Source: Muribaculaceae bacterium (GTDB lineage: Bacteria > Bacteroidota > Bacteroidia > Bacteroidales > Muribaculaceae). From it: 64,000 nt of DNA. This document shows, piece after piece, positions 8,001 to 16,560 of the stretch (its first letter is position 1; every line of letters starts with the position of its first letter). The notes under the pieces were generated by a model. The model was not told the DNA's origin. It did no database searches and saw nothing but the letters and a program-made list of their open reading frames with translations. Made by a program: the position numbers and the translations under genes. Where the stretch lies: the NCBI GenBank assembly GCA_017451225.1, contig JAFSPZ010000018.1, positions 1 through 64,000 on the forward strand, in the 5' to 3' direction.

Positions 8001-8690
8001 TTAAAATCCCATGATGATACCGGTTGTGAAAGGAGTGAAGGCAGGTGCATATCGCTCCTGAAGCACATTACATGGACTGTAGCGAACATAGGCGCCAATG
8101 AACTTCCACTTCATACCGCCCAAGATGTCGACCGTCACTGGCACTGGATGGATACCGGTGTGAGAAACCTTAATCTTCTCTTCACCCACCTTATACTGAG
8201 TAAGGACACTGGCGTGAACATTAAAATTCACCACAGGTCCGGCAAAGATGTCAACTGTGCTGAACAGGCGTTGCCTGATAATCAATGGCATGGTGAGAGA
8301 AAATACTTTCACGCGCGAGAGTCGATTAGTGGCACCCTCGGGATATGCATCAATGCCAAGCATGTCGCCATCGTCTACAAATCGCTGATCACTGTTTAAA
8401 CGATAGTTGCGCCAATCTATTCCCACGCCCAGAGTAATGCGCTGGCCCCATCTGGTCTTAAACTTGGTTCCAATCACGTTAAGCCAACCAATGTCGACGC
8501 TGCGGCCCATGTTCACGTCTATGCCACTAGCATTGTTCCAACCAATCACGAAACCGCCAGTGTAAATGTTCCACCCCACACTGTCGCTACAGAGTGGATA
8601 CCAGTCTACCTGGATATATTCGTCTTTGTTACCAGCCCATGATGAAAGACCAGCAACTACACATATTATAAAGATATATATTTTCTTCAT
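8001..8690 (-). CDS. Outer-membrane beta-barrel protein, small, function unknown
   Basis: A 229-residue exported protein. The signal peptide is MKKIYIFIICVVAGLSSWAG. The rest is rich in alternating aromatic and hydrophobic residues typical of barrel strands (WNIYTGGFVIGWNN, RITLGVGIDWRNYRL, DIFAGPVVNFNVHASV), and it ends in Phe (TTGIIMGF), as outer-membrane barrels usually do. I do not recognise a named family. It is transcribed from the dyad promoter copy B, whose -7 box lies 4 nt before the ATG, so the mRNA is probably leaderless. Confidence 0.7.
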   Translation of the reverse strand: MKKIYIFIICVVAGLSSWAGNKDEYIQVDWYPLCSDSVGWNIYTGGFVIGWNNASGIDVNMGRSVDIGWLNVIGTKFKTRWGQRITLGVGIDWRNYRLNSDQRFVDDGDMLGIDAYPEGATNRLSRVKVFSLTMPLIIRQRLFSTVDIFAGPVVNFNVHASVLTQYKVGEEKIKVSHTGIHPVPVTVDILGGMKWKFIGAYVRYSPCNVLQERYAPAFTPFTTGIIMGF

Positions 8691-8693
8691 GGT

Positions 8694-8776
8694 GCAAAAT
8701 TAGTGCAAGCTGAGAGAAATACAAAATCAAAGACGAAGTTTTTGATTTTTATTTCTGAAGCGCCGCCTAATTTATA
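8694..8776 (-). repeat. 83-bp dyad promoter element, copy B
   Basis: Reads on the minus strand from the TAAATTAGGC block (near 8774) to the -7 box TAATTTTG at 8702-8695. The -33 TTTG is at 8725-8722, 19 nt away. The dyad arms GAAATAAAAATC and GATTTTGTATTTC pair except for one bulged base. It is most similar to copy D and has the same length as all other copies. It serves the outer-membrane gene ending at 8001. Confidence 0.85.
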
Positions 8777-8804
8777 CAAAAAATAAATTTTAAAAAGAAA
8801 TTTA

Positions 8805-8820
8805 TTAACAATTTTGTTAG
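8805..8820. promoter_or_regulatory. Probable TetR operator 1
   Basis: TTAACAATTTTGTTAG is a 16-bp near-palindrome that matches operator 2 (8873-8888) in 14 of 16 positions. It is preceded by the same AAATTTA flank as operator 2. It lies 113 nt upstream of the tetR start. Confidence 0.6.
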
Positions 8821-8850
8821 AATTTTCTTGCATAATATAAAAACTTATAT

Positions 8851-8858
8851 TTATTTTG
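8851..8858 (+). promoter_or_regulatory. Weak putative -7 box for the tetR efflux operon
   Basis: TTATTTTG has one mismatch to TAnnTTTG. A TTG at 8828-8830 stands 20 nt upstream. It sits between the two palindromic operators, where a repressor would block it. Confidence 0.4.
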
Positions 8859-8872
8859 CGACATGAAATTTA

Positions 8873-8888
8873 TTAACAATCTTGTTAA
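8873..8888. promoter_or_regulatory. Probable TetR operator 2
   Basis: TTAACAATCTTGTTAA is a perfect 7+2+7 palindrome just downstream of the putative -7 box and 45 nt before the tetR start. Size and placement suit binding of a TetR dimer for autoregulation. Confidence 0.65.
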
Positions 8889-8933
8889 CAATACAATAAT
8901 CTCATACAACATACTGTTATTCAAATATTTAAT

Positions 8934-9563
8934 ATGACAAAGCATCATAACAATAAAGAGCAGGCGATTCTTGCTGCTGCCAAGGAGGAGTTTCTTGACA
9001 AGGGTTATGACGGCGCTCGCACTACATCAATAGCACGCAATGCTGGTGTGACCCATGCCATGCTGCACTATTACTTCAAGACCAAGGAACAACTCTTTGA
9101 ACGCATCTTCCATGAGACCATGGGCATGCTCGTGGAAGGCATCTTAGAGGTATTTACCCAAACTGAAAAGCCATTCAAGCAACGCATGGGCGAGGCACTT
9201 GACATCCATTTTGAGGTCATTAGACAGAATCCTCGGCTACCACTGTTTATGATTAGGGAAGTCGCTTCACGACCAGAACGTTTTGCCGTTATCAAGAACG
9301 TGATAAGCACCTTCGCCGGTAATCTACTCATCACTATGCAAAAGGATATCGATCAAGCTGTATCTAACGGTGAGATAATCCCTATTGATGCCACTACTCT
9401 GCTGCTCGATATGATATCGCTCAACGCGTTCCCATTCATTGTCAAACCAGTTTATGAAGCAGCCACTGGGCTAGACTTGAACGACGACAGCAAATTTTGG
9501 GAACTACGAAAGAAAGAAAACATTGAACTAATAATGCGACGACTAACACCATTAAAAGCATGA
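8934..9563 (+). CDS. TetR/AcrR family regulator of the downstream efflux operon (CecR-like)
   Basis: A 209-residue repressor. Residues about 8-55 form the TetR helix-turn-helix (AILAAAKEEFLDKGYDGART, then IARNAGVTHAMLHYYFKTKEQLFE). The C-terminal part is the helical ligand-binding and dimerisation domain. It is the first gene of a seven-gene efflux operon and overlaps the TolC gene by 4 bp, so it most likely represses its own operon. Two matching palindromes at 8805 and 8873 are the probable operators. The organisation equals E. coli cecR (ybiH) before ybhGFSR. The inducer is unknown. Confidence 0.88.
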   Translation: MTKHHNNKEQAILAAAKEEFLDKGYDGARTTSIARNAGVTHAMLHYYFKTKEQLFERIFHETMGMLVEGILEVFTQTEKPFKQRMGEALDIHFEVIRQNPRLPLFMIREVASRPERFAVIKNVISTFAGNLLITMQKDIDQAVSNGEIIPIDATTLLLDMISLNAFPFIVKPVYEAATGLDLNDDSKFWELRKKENIELIMRRLTPLKA

Positions 9564-10840
9564 AACGAATAATCTTATTAACACTAGGTGCTTTCATGAT
9601 ACTAGGTGCCAATGCTCAACTCACAATTGAGCGCTGCCAGGAGCTTGCTCGGGAGAACTTCCCTCTCATCAAGCAATATGGTCTCATTGAGCAAAGCAGC
9701 AAGTACACCCTCGACAATCTCAAGCACTCGTGGCTACCGCAAGTAAATCTTAGCGCTCAAGCCACCTACCAGAGCGAGACCCCGTCATTCCCCGATCAGA
9801 TGAAAACGATGCTTGCTGCAAGCGGTTTGGAAATGCAGGGGCTTGCCAAGGACCAATACCGAGTGCAGCTTGATGTGAACCAAAAGATCTTTGATGGTGG
9901 CAAAGCCAGCAGCGAGCGAGCTCTCAACGAAACTCAAGACTTAGAGCAAAAAGCACAGACCGACGTCGACATCTATGGTCTCAACAAGCGAGTAAACGAA
10001 ATCTTCTTTGGCGTGTTGCTCATGGACGACCGGATCAAACAGACCGACATGACACTTGAGATGCTCAATGGCAACCTCGACAAGCTTCAGTCACATGTGA
10101 GAAACGGAATCGCCACCAGTGCCGACGAGAGCATGCTCCGCGCCGAGATTCTTACCATGGAGCAAAGTAAAACTAGCATGGTGTGGAACCGCGAGGCCTA
10201 TAAACACATGCTCGAGATTTTAATAGGCCAGCAAGTGGGTGACCGCTATCTTGTGCGTCCTAATTCCGCCGAGCCAGGAACTATCGCAATAAACCGACCG
10301 GAATTGCGACTCATCGATGCCAAGATTCGAACCCTCAACGCTCGAGAGAAGTCTATCAATGCCTCGGTGCTGCCTGTTATCAGCGTCTTTGGACAAGCAT
10401 TCTATGGCTATCCGGGCTACAACACCTTTGAGAACATGACCAGTCGCAAGTGGTCACTTAATGCCTTGGTGGGTGTGCGTGCCTCATGGAGCCTGAGCAG
10501 CCTCTACGATCGCAAGAACAATATAAACCGCCTCAACACAGCACGCCAGCAAGCCGAGCTGCAGCGCGATGCATTCCTACTTAACACACAACTAGAAGTC
10601 AGCCGCGAGAACGACGACATCTCCCGCCTGCGTGAGCTCATCGCAAGCGACGCGACAATAATAGACCTGCGCCGCGACGTGCGCCTCGCCGAGGAATCGA
10701 AACTGCGCAACGGCGTCATCGACATTCACCGCCTTGTGGAGCGCATCACTGATGAGAACTCCGCCGCACAGACACAGATTATTCACAACATCGAACTGCT
10801 GAAAACTATATATGACTTAAAAAACACTGTTAACCAATGA
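9560..10840 (+). CDS. TolC family outer-membrane efflux protein
   Basis: A 426-residue exported protein with signal peptide MKRIILLTLGAFMILGANAQ and the TolC start LTIERCQELARENFPLIKQY. Two long helical halves surround beta-strand segments, as in the OEP family (QVNLSAQATYQSETPS and VLPVISVFGQAFYGYPGYN). It forms the outer-membrane channel of a tripartite pump whose adaptor and ABC parts follow. It overlaps both neighbours by 4 bp (ATGA). E. coli keeps its shared tolC elsewhere; a dedicated channel inside the operon is normal in Bacteroidota. Confidence 0.88.
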   Translation: MKRIILLTLGAFMILGANAQLTIERCQELARENFPLIKQYGLIEQSSKYTLDNLKHSWLPQVNLSAQATYQSETPSFPDQMKTMLAASGLEMQGLAKDQYRVQLDVNQKIFDGGKASSERALNETQDLEQKAQTDVDIYGLNKRVNEIFFGVLLMDDRIKQTDMTLEMLNGNLDKLQSHVRNGIATSADESMLRAEILTMEQSKTSMVWNREAYKHMLEILIGQQVGDRYLVRPNSAEPGTIAINRPELRLIDAKIRTLNAREKSINASVLPVISVFGQAFYGYPGYNTFENMTSRKWSLNALVGVRASWSLSSLYDRKNNINRLNTARQQAELQRDAFLLNTQLEVSRENDDISRLRELIASDATIIDLRRDVRLAEESKLRNGVIDIHRLVERITDENSAAQTQIIHNIELLKTIYDLKNTVNQ

Positions 10841-11895
10841 AAAAAATATTATTCCTCATTAGCATCACTGCAATTGCCACTGCTTGCAGCAACGACAACG
10901 ATTGGGATGCTACCGGCACTTTCGAAGCAACCGAAGTGGTGGTATCGGCACAATGCTCTGGCGAGATAAAGTCGTTCAACATCGAAGAAGGACAAGAAGT
11001 AGAGACAGGCCGGCAACTTGGCTTCCTCGACATGACCCAGCTAGAACTGCAAAAGTCACAATTCGACGCCAATCAAGACGATCTAAATGCCACAAGGTCA
11101 CAGCTCGATGCCAGCAAGGAGCAGATGAGCAGCAACAAGATGCAGATTGACGCTACCCAAAGTGCGACAACAAGCCACGTTCTCGACCTAGAAAAACAGG
11201 TGGCTAGCATCAAGCAGCAAATTGCCAACCTCAAAAAGGAGAAAGCCCGCTTCACTGCCATGCTCCACGATAACGCAGCCTCGCAAAAGCAAGTTGACGA
11301 CATCACCTATCAGATTCTTGTCCTTGAAAAGCAACTTGCGGCAACTCAAGACCAAATCAACTCCAACAACCAAAGTTTCAATAACCAAAGTCAAGGCTAC
11401 ATTGCTCAAAAACAGGGAGTGGATGCACAAATCAAGGGCGTTGAAGCTCAACAGAAAGGCATCGACGCCAAAAAGCGCGGAATCGAAGCCCAAAAGTCAA
11501 TTGTCGACAAACAGCTTCAGAATTCAATTATCACCTCACCTGTGAGCGGTACCATCTTGACAAAATATGCTCAACAAGGCGAATATGCAACAATAGGCAA
11601 ACCCCTTTTCAAAGTTGCCGATATGAGCGTCGTTTATCTGCGCGCCTATTTCACCAGCGACCAGCTTGCCGACATAAAACTCGGCCAGGCAGTGAAAGTA
11701 ATTGCCGACTTCGGCGGTGGCAAAACAAGAGAATACACAGGCAAGATTACATGGATTTCCAGCGAGAGTGAGTTTACTCCCAAGTCCATACAAACCAAAG
11801 ACACCCGCGCCAATCTCGTCTACGCTGTCAAAATCGCCGTCAAGAACGACGGATACTTGAAACTCGGCCTCACGGGCAACGTAAAACTCAAGTAA
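10837..11895 (+). CDS. HlyD/YbhG-like periplasmic adaptor (membrane-fusion lipoprotein)
   Basis: A 352-residue adaptor. The N-terminus MKKILFLISITAIATAC carries a lipobox, so the protein is probably a lipoprotein. A biotinyl-lipoyl half (TFEATEVVVSAQCSGEIKSF) leads into a long coiled coil rich in Gln, Lys and Ala (residues about 65-220), then the second lipoyl half (SIITSPVSGTILTKYAQQGE) and a beta-barrel domain. It links the TolC channel to the ABC-2 transporter encoded downstream. Confidence 0.88.
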   Translation: MKKILFLISITAIATACSNDNDWDATGTFEATEVVVSAQCSGEIKSFNIEEGQEVETGRQLGFLDMTQLELQKSQFDANQDDLNATRSQLDASKEQMSSNKMQIDATQSATTSHVLDLEKQVASIKQQIANLKKEKARFTAMLHDNAASQKQVDDITYQILVLEKQLAATQDQINSNNQSFNNQSQGYIAQKQGVDAQIKGVEAQQKGIDAKKRGIEAQKSIVDKQLQNSIITSPVSGTILTKYAQQGEYATIGKPLFKVADMSVVYLRAYFTSDQLADIKLGQAVKVIADFGGGKTREYTGKITWISSESEFTPKSIQTKDTRANLVYAVKIAVKNDGYLKLGLTGNVKLK

Positions 11896-11905
11896 GCTAT
11901 TACTC

Positions 11906-12832
11906 ATGGACACTAGCACACTGGCTATAGAGGTGAAAGGCATCAGCAAGAGCTATGGGACAGTCAAAGCTCTTGACAAGGTGTCGCTCGATGTGCGCCG
12001 TGGCGAAATTTTCGGTCTGATAGGTCCCGACGGTGCCGGTAAGACCACTTTATTCAAAATACTGGTTACTCTGCTCAACGCCGACGAGGGAACCGCTACG
12101 GTCGATGGGCTCGACATCGTAAAAGACTACCGCACAATACGCAGTCGCGTGGGCTACATGCCAGGCAAGTTTTCGCTTTATCCCGACCTCACAATCGAGG
12201 AGAACATGGAATTCTTTGCCACACTCTTTGGTGTGACAGTAGAGCAGAACTATGACCTCGTAGCACCCATTTACAAGCAGATTGAGCCATTCAAGAAACG
12301 CCGTGCCGGGCGTTTGTCGGGCGGTATGAAGCAGAAACTCGCCCTAAGCTGCGCCCTTATCCACAAGCCATCGGTACTATTCCTTGACGAGCCCACTACT
12401 GGTGTTGATGCCGTGTCGAGAAGCGAGTTTTGGGATATGCTTCACAACCTGCGCGAGCAAGGGCTGTCGATTCTCGCATCCACCCCTTACATGGACGAGG
12501 CAAGCCGCTGCGACCGCATCGCACTTTGCAACACAGGCCGAGTGCTCGACATCGACTCGCCGCAGCACATGGTCGAGAAGTTCGACGGCAGGATCTACGG
12601 GATTAAGTCACACAACATGTACGACCTGCTCAAAGAATTGCGCGACAACAGATGCATCTCCAGTTGCTATACAGCAGGCGAATATCACCACCTATTGGCA
12701 GGTGCAGGATTTGACCTAGGCGACTTGAAGCAACGTCTCATCGCAAAAGGACATAGTGATGTTGAAATAAAATCTATCGTTCCCAATATTGAGGACATAT
12801 TCATAAAACTCCTGAGCAATGAGCAGTACTGA
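11906..12832 (+). CDS. ABC transporter ATP-binding protein (like N-terminal half of YbhF)
   Basis: A 308-residue ATPase. Walker A is GPDGAGKTT near residue 40, the signature is LSGGMKQKL, and Walker B is SVLFLDEPTTGVD. The C-terminal 80 residues form an extension after the ATPase core. E. coli YbhF is one protein with two ATPase modules; here the two modules are separate genes overlapping by 14 bp, and this one matches the first module. It energises the two permeases downstream. Confidence 0.87.
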   Translation: MDTSTLAIEVKGISKSYGTVKALDKVSLDVRRGEIFGLIGPDGAGKTTLFKILVTLLNADEGTATVDGLDIVKDYRTIRSRVGYMPGKFSLYPDLTIEENMEFFATLFGVTVEQNYDLVAPIYKQIEPFKKRRAGRLSGGMKQKLALSCALIHKPSVLFLDEPTTGVDAVSRSEFWDMLHNLREQGLSILASTPYMDEASRCDRIALCNTGRVLDIDSPQHMVEKFDGRIYGIKSHNMYDLLKELRDNRCISSCYTAGEYHHLLAGAGFDLGDLKQRLIAKGHSDVEIKSIVPNIEDIFIKLLSNEQY

Positions 12833-13571
12833 GACCAATCACATCATCCAAGTGAAGGACCTCACCAAGCAGTTTGGCACTTTCACGGCTGTCGACCACA
12901 TCACGTTTGAGGTGGAGCGCGGCGAGATTTTTGGATTCTTGGGTGCTAACGGAGCCGGCAAGACCACAGCCATGCGCATGCTGTGCGGCTTGAGCTACCC
13001 CACTAGCGGTAGTGGCACTGTAGCGGGGTTTGACGTGGTAAAAGAAGGCGAAAAAATCAAGCGCCACATTGGTTACATGAGTCAGCGTTTCTCACTCTAC
13101 GACGACCTCACGGTCATGGAGAACATGGAACTTTTCGGGGGCATCTATGGAGTCAAGAGACGCGAGCTCAAGAAGCGAGCAACCACATTACTCCAAAAGC
13201 TCAAATTCATTGAGGAACGCGACACTATGGTGAAAGCGTTGCCACTGGGATGGAAGCAGAAACTCGCGTTTGCTGTCGCCACCCTGCATAGTCCCGAGAT
13301 AGTGTTCCTTGACGAGCCCACAGGAGGAGTCGACCCCATCACGCGCCGCCAGTTCTGGGAGATGATTTACCATGCAGCAAGCCAGGGCACCACCATCTTC
13401 GTCACCACCCACTATATGGACGAGGCGGAGTACTGCAACCGCATCTCGATGATGGTAGACGGCAAAATCAAAGCCCTCGACACCCCCGCCAATCTGAAGA
13501 AATCTTATAACGCCGCATCAATCGACGAGGTGTTCCGCACGCTTGCCCGCGATGCCCAACGAGGAGACTGA
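12819..13571 (+). CDS. ABC transporter ATP-binding protein (like C-terminal half of YbhF)
   Basis: A 250-residue ATPase. Walker A is GANGAGKTTAM and Walker B is EIVFLDEPTGGVD. The signature is degenerate: ALPLGWKQKL replaces LSGGxxQ, the same change found in the second module of YbhF-type proteins. The dimer with the preceding ATPase is therefore probably asymmetric. The start overlaps the upstream gene by 14 bp. A 56-nt gap with four 7-bp repeats separates it from the permease genes. Confidence 0.87.
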   Translation: MSSTETNHIIQVKDLTKQFGTFTAVDHITFEVERGEIFGFLGANGAGKTTAMRMLCGLSYPTSGSGTVAGFDVVKEGEKIKRHIGYMSQRFSLYDDLTVMENMELFGGIYGVKRRELKKRATTLLQKLKFIEERDTMVKALPLGWKQKLAFAVATLHSPEIVFLDEPTGGVDPITRRQFWEMIYHAASQGTTIFVTTHYMDEAEYCNRISMMVDGKIKALDTPANLKKSYNAASIDEVFRTLARDAQRGD

Positions 13572-13599
13572 AACAATGCTTAATTCATAATGCACAATC

Positions 13600-13627
13600 A
13601 ACTGATAACTAATAACTGACAACTGAC
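13600..13627 (+). repeat. Tandem 7-bp repeat abutting a start codon
   Basis: Four heptads, AACTGAT AACTAAT AACTGAC AACTGAC, run directly into the ATG of the permease gene at 13628. The preceding 28 nt (TAATTCATAATGCACAATC and neighbours) are also low in complexity and share AATGCACAAT with the repeat region at 48400. Confidence 0.75.
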
Positions 13628-14722
13628 ATGAGAGGTTTTTTGAAATTTATAAAGAAGGAGACACTTCACATCTTGCGCGACAGTCGCACGATGCTTATTG
13701 CGCTGCTCATGCCTGTGGTGCAGATACTTCTCTTCGGTTTCGCCATCTCCACCGAGCTAAACAACGTGAACGTGGCAGTTGTTGTGCCTAAATGGGACGA
13801 GCAGATTAGGCAGAGTGTAAATAAATTGTCCTCAAACCCATACATCACCTACAAAGGCGCCATTGCAGAGCACGAGATTGACCAAAATTTGCGCTCGGGC
13901 AAGGTGGATGCCATTGTAGTGTTTGCCCACGATTTCGACCGACTCATGACCCAATGGAAACAAAGTGGCAATGGTAAGGCAGCAATGCAGTTCATCATGG
14001 ACGCATCCAACACCAATACAGCACAGGCTGGGGCGGGATACCTCAACAACATCCTTGCTGGCGAACTCATGCAGAGCAATAGCCTAGTGGAGACCCACAT
14101 GCTCTTCAACCCGCAAATGAAGAGCGCCTTCAACTTCGTGCCAGGTATTATGGGCATGATATTCATTTTGATATGCGCCATGCTCACCTCGGTAGCGATA
14201 GTTCGCGAAAAGGAAACTGGCACTATGGATGTGCTACTTGTCTCGCCCGTGCGCCCCCTCACAATCATCCTTGCCAAGATGACACCTTATTTCATTCTCT
14301 CGTGCATCAACCTCACAACAATACTGCTCTTGGCGCGATTTGTGTTGGGCATTCCCATGTCGGGCAACCTGAGTAGTATCATCGTGGTTTCGCTGGTATA
14401 TCTGTTGCTTTCGCTCTCATTAGGGCTCCTCATCTCCACCATAGCCAAGCAGCAGATTGTGGCTCTCCTCATCTCGGCAGCCGTGATGATTATGCCAATC
14501 GTTATGCTTTCTGGCATGATGTTCCCCGTTGAGAATATGCCTGCTGTGCTCAAACCTGTCTCGGCTATAGTGCCGGCGCGATGGTATATCGACGCTATGC
14601 GCAAACTACTGATACAAGGCGCCTCGTTCGGCCTCATTCTCAAAGACTTCCTCATCCTTGTGGGAATGACTCTCGCTCTGCTGGCTATCGCATTAAAGAA
14701 TTTCAAAGACAAACTAGAGTAA
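13628..14722 (+). CDS. ABC-2 type permease (YbhS-like)
   Basis: A 364-residue inner-membrane protein. One N-terminal membrane segment (residues about 22-42) is followed by a large periplasmic domain and about five C-terminal membrane segments (MGMIFILICAMLTSVAIV, then a VREKETGTMDVLLVSPVRP loop). This is the plan of ABC-2 exporters of the YhhJ/YbhS/YbhR group. It probably pairs with the next gene product as a heterodimer to export drugs or amphiphiles through the adaptor and TolC. Confidence 0.87.
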   Translation: MRGFLKFIKKETLHILRDSRTMLIALLMPVVQILLFGFAISTELNNVNVAVVVPKWDEQIRQSVNKLSSNPYITYKGAIAEHEIDQNLRSGKVDAIVVFAHDFDRLMTQWKQSGNGKAAMQFIMDASNTNTAQAGAGYLNNILAGELMQSNSLVETHMLFNPQMKSAFNFVPGIMGMIFILICAMLTSVAIVREKETGTMDVLLVSPVRPLTIILAKMTPYFILSCINLTTILLLARFVLGIPMSGNLSSIIVVSLVYLLLSLSLGLLISTIAKQQIVALLISAAVMIMPIVMLSGMMFPVENMPAVLKPVSAIVPARWYIDAMRKLLIQGASFGLILKDFLILVGMTLALLAIALKNFKDKLE

Positions 14723-14728
14723 ACGCCT

Positions 14729-15832
14729 ATGTCCACACTTAAAGCACTACTGAAAAAAGAAGTGTTGCAATTCAAGCGCAACGCATTCCTGCCCAGACTC
14801 GTGGTGGCGTTCCCCATCATGATAATGCTTATCATCCCCTGGGTGACGACCATGGACGTGCGCCATGTTAACGTGAGCGTAGTCGACAACGACCATTCGC
14901 AGATGTCGCAGCGTATAATCAACAAAATCAATGCCAGCGAGTACCTCACACTGCACAGCGTAACCGGTAGTTTTGACCTCTCATTCAAAAGCCTGGAGCA
15001 CGGTGATGTGGATGCCATTCTCGAAATTCCGCAAGACTTCGAAAAAGGCTTTGTTACTGGCAGGACCAAGAAGTTGAGCATCAGTGCAAACAGTGTGAAT
15101 GCCACCAAGGGCAGCTTGGGTTCGCAGTATCTTGCACAGACTCTAGCCGCGAGCATCAAGGAGATGCGCGCAAGACTCTCACCAGCACAAGTGGGCGACC
15201 TTGTTTTAATTCAAAACCGCTACAACCCCACACTGGAATACCGCAACTTCATGATACCAGCTATACTGGTAATTCTCATCATTATTATAACTGGGTTTCT
15301 ACCGGCCCTCAACTTAGTTAGCGAGAAAGAAGCTGGAACCATCGAGCAGATAAATGTAACGCCCGTGAGCCGATTCTCTTTCACTCTCGCAAAGCTCATC
15401 GTCTACTGGGTGGCTGGACTCATTGTCATCACAATAGCACTAATTGTGGCTTGGCTGGTCTACGGACAAACGGCGGTGGGCAGCCTGCTCACAATCTACA
15501 CTGGCGCATTCCTTTTCATCCTTGTGATTTCGGGATTCGGCATTATTGCGTCTAACATCTCTTCAACCATGCAGCAGGCAGTATTTTTCATGTTCTTCTT
15601 TGTGATGGTATTCATGCTCATGAGCGGTTTGCTCACCCCCATCGAGTCGATGCCGCAGTGGGCGCAACGTGTCACCTACGTGCTGCCGCCTCGCTACTTC
15701 ATCTCTATTATGCGCTCAGTGTTCATGAAAGGCGCCACATTCTACGACATGCGCTTCAACTTCCTCGCCCTCGCCAGCCTCGCCGTGGTGATGAACCTAG
15801 GTGCAGCTCTCACTTACCGCAAGCGCTCATAA
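14729..15832 (+). CDS. ABC-2 type permease (YbhR-like)
   Basis: A 367-residue paralogue of the preceding permease with the same plan: one N-terminal membrane segment (LVVAFPIMIMLIIPWVTTMD), a periplasmic domain, the conserved SEKEAGTIEQINVTPVSR loop and several C-terminal membrane segments. It starts 6 nt after the upstream stop. As the last operon gene it completes a cecR-ybhGFSR-like export system. No hairpin terminator is seen before the next promoter at 15887. Confidence 0.87.
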   Translation: MSTLKALLKKEVLQFKRNAFLPRLVVAFPIMIMLIIPWVTTMDVRHVNVSVVDNDHSQMSQRIINKINASEYLTLHSVTGSFDLSFKSLEHGDVDAILEIPQDFEKGFVTGRTKKLSISANSVNATKGSLGSQYLAQTLAASIKEMRARLSPAQVGDLVLIQNRYNPTLEYRNFMIPAILVILIIIITGFLPALNLVSEKEAGTIEQINVTPVSRFSFTLAKLIVYWVAGLIVITIALIVAWLVYGQTAVGSLLTIYTGAFLFILVISGFGIIASNISSTMQQAVFFMFFFVMVFMLMSGLLTPIESMPQWAQRVTYVLPPRYFISIMRSVFMKGATFYDMRFNFLALASLAVVMNLGAALTYRKRS

Positions 15833-15886
15833 ACATTCAGTTCACACTTTTTTTGAAATGCACAACAAAGTACAAATAATTTTTGC

Positions 15887-15894
15887 TATCTTTG
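15887..15894 (+). promoter_or_regulatory. -7 box for the HAD hydrolase gene
   Basis: TATCTTTG is a perfect TAnnTTTG, 20 nt before the ATG at 15915. Confidence 0.6.
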
Positions 15895-15914
15895 TGGTTT
15901 AATTAGTATTAGAT

Positions 15915-16556
15915 ATGACCGAGAGAGCTATTAAAGGCGTATTGTTCGACCTCGATGGGGTATTGATTGACACCGAGGGAACTTACACGCAGTTTTGGGA
16001 GGCGGTAGACCGCCACTTTCCCACTGGTGTGGAGGACTTTGCCCGGGTGATTAAGGGCTCGAACTTGCATAACATTCTGCACACTTACTTCCCCACCGAT
16101 GAAATGCGCGAGCAAGTGACCCAGATGCTCGACGACTTCCAGCGTGACATGCAATATAACTACTTCCCTGGCGCAATCGAGCTGATTGATGAGCTCAAGG
16201 TCAACGGCGTTGCCTGCTGCATCGTCACCAGCAGCGACAAGAAAAAGATGGAGTCGCTATATAGCCAGCACCCCGACTTTCCCAGCCTTTTTAATGCCAT
16301 TGTCACTGGCAACATGGTGAAAGAGCCCAAGCCATCACCCGAATGTTTCTTGCTTGGAGCAAAGATGCTGGGCATTGACATTAAGAATTGCGTGGTAATC
16401 GAAGACTCTATTAATGGCCTGAAGGCGGGCATGGAAAGCGGTGCCAAGGTGATAGGGCTATGCACCACTTGTCCCGAAGAAGCCATAGCCCCCCATTGCC
16501 ACACCACCGCCAGGGAGATAGGCGACCTGGATGTAAAATCAATTTTAAAACTATAG
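15915..16556 (+). CDS. HAD superfamily phosphatase / beta-phosphoglucomutase-like
   Basis: A 213-residue enzyme with HAD motif I GVLFDLDGVLIDTE (nucleophile Asp and general-acid Asp), motif II IVTSSDKKK, motif III KPSPECF and motif IV VVIEDSINGLKAG. The helical cap between motifs I and II places it in the beta-phosphoglucomutase/phosphoglycolate phosphatase subgroup. The substrate is a small phosphorylated metabolite that cannot be told from sequence. It is followed by a lipoprotein gene after 4 nt, so the two are co-transcribed. Confidence 0.82.
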   Translation: MTERAIKGVLFDLDGVLIDTEGTYTQFWEAVDRHFPTGVEDFARVIKGSNLHNILHTYFPTDEMREQVTQMLDDFQRDMQYNYFPGAIELIDELKVNGVACCIVTSSDKKKMESLYSQHPDFPSLFNAIVTGNMVKEPKPSPECFLLGAKMLGIDIKNCVVIEDSINGLKAGMESGAKVIGLCTTCPEEAIAPHCHTTAREIGDLDVKSILKL

Positions 16557-16560
16557 ACTC

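Noticed and set aside
14287..15159. A 290-codon minus-strand frame opposite the two ABC-2 permeases
   Set aside because: The plus-strand permeases are firmly supported. The antisense product is a composition effect.
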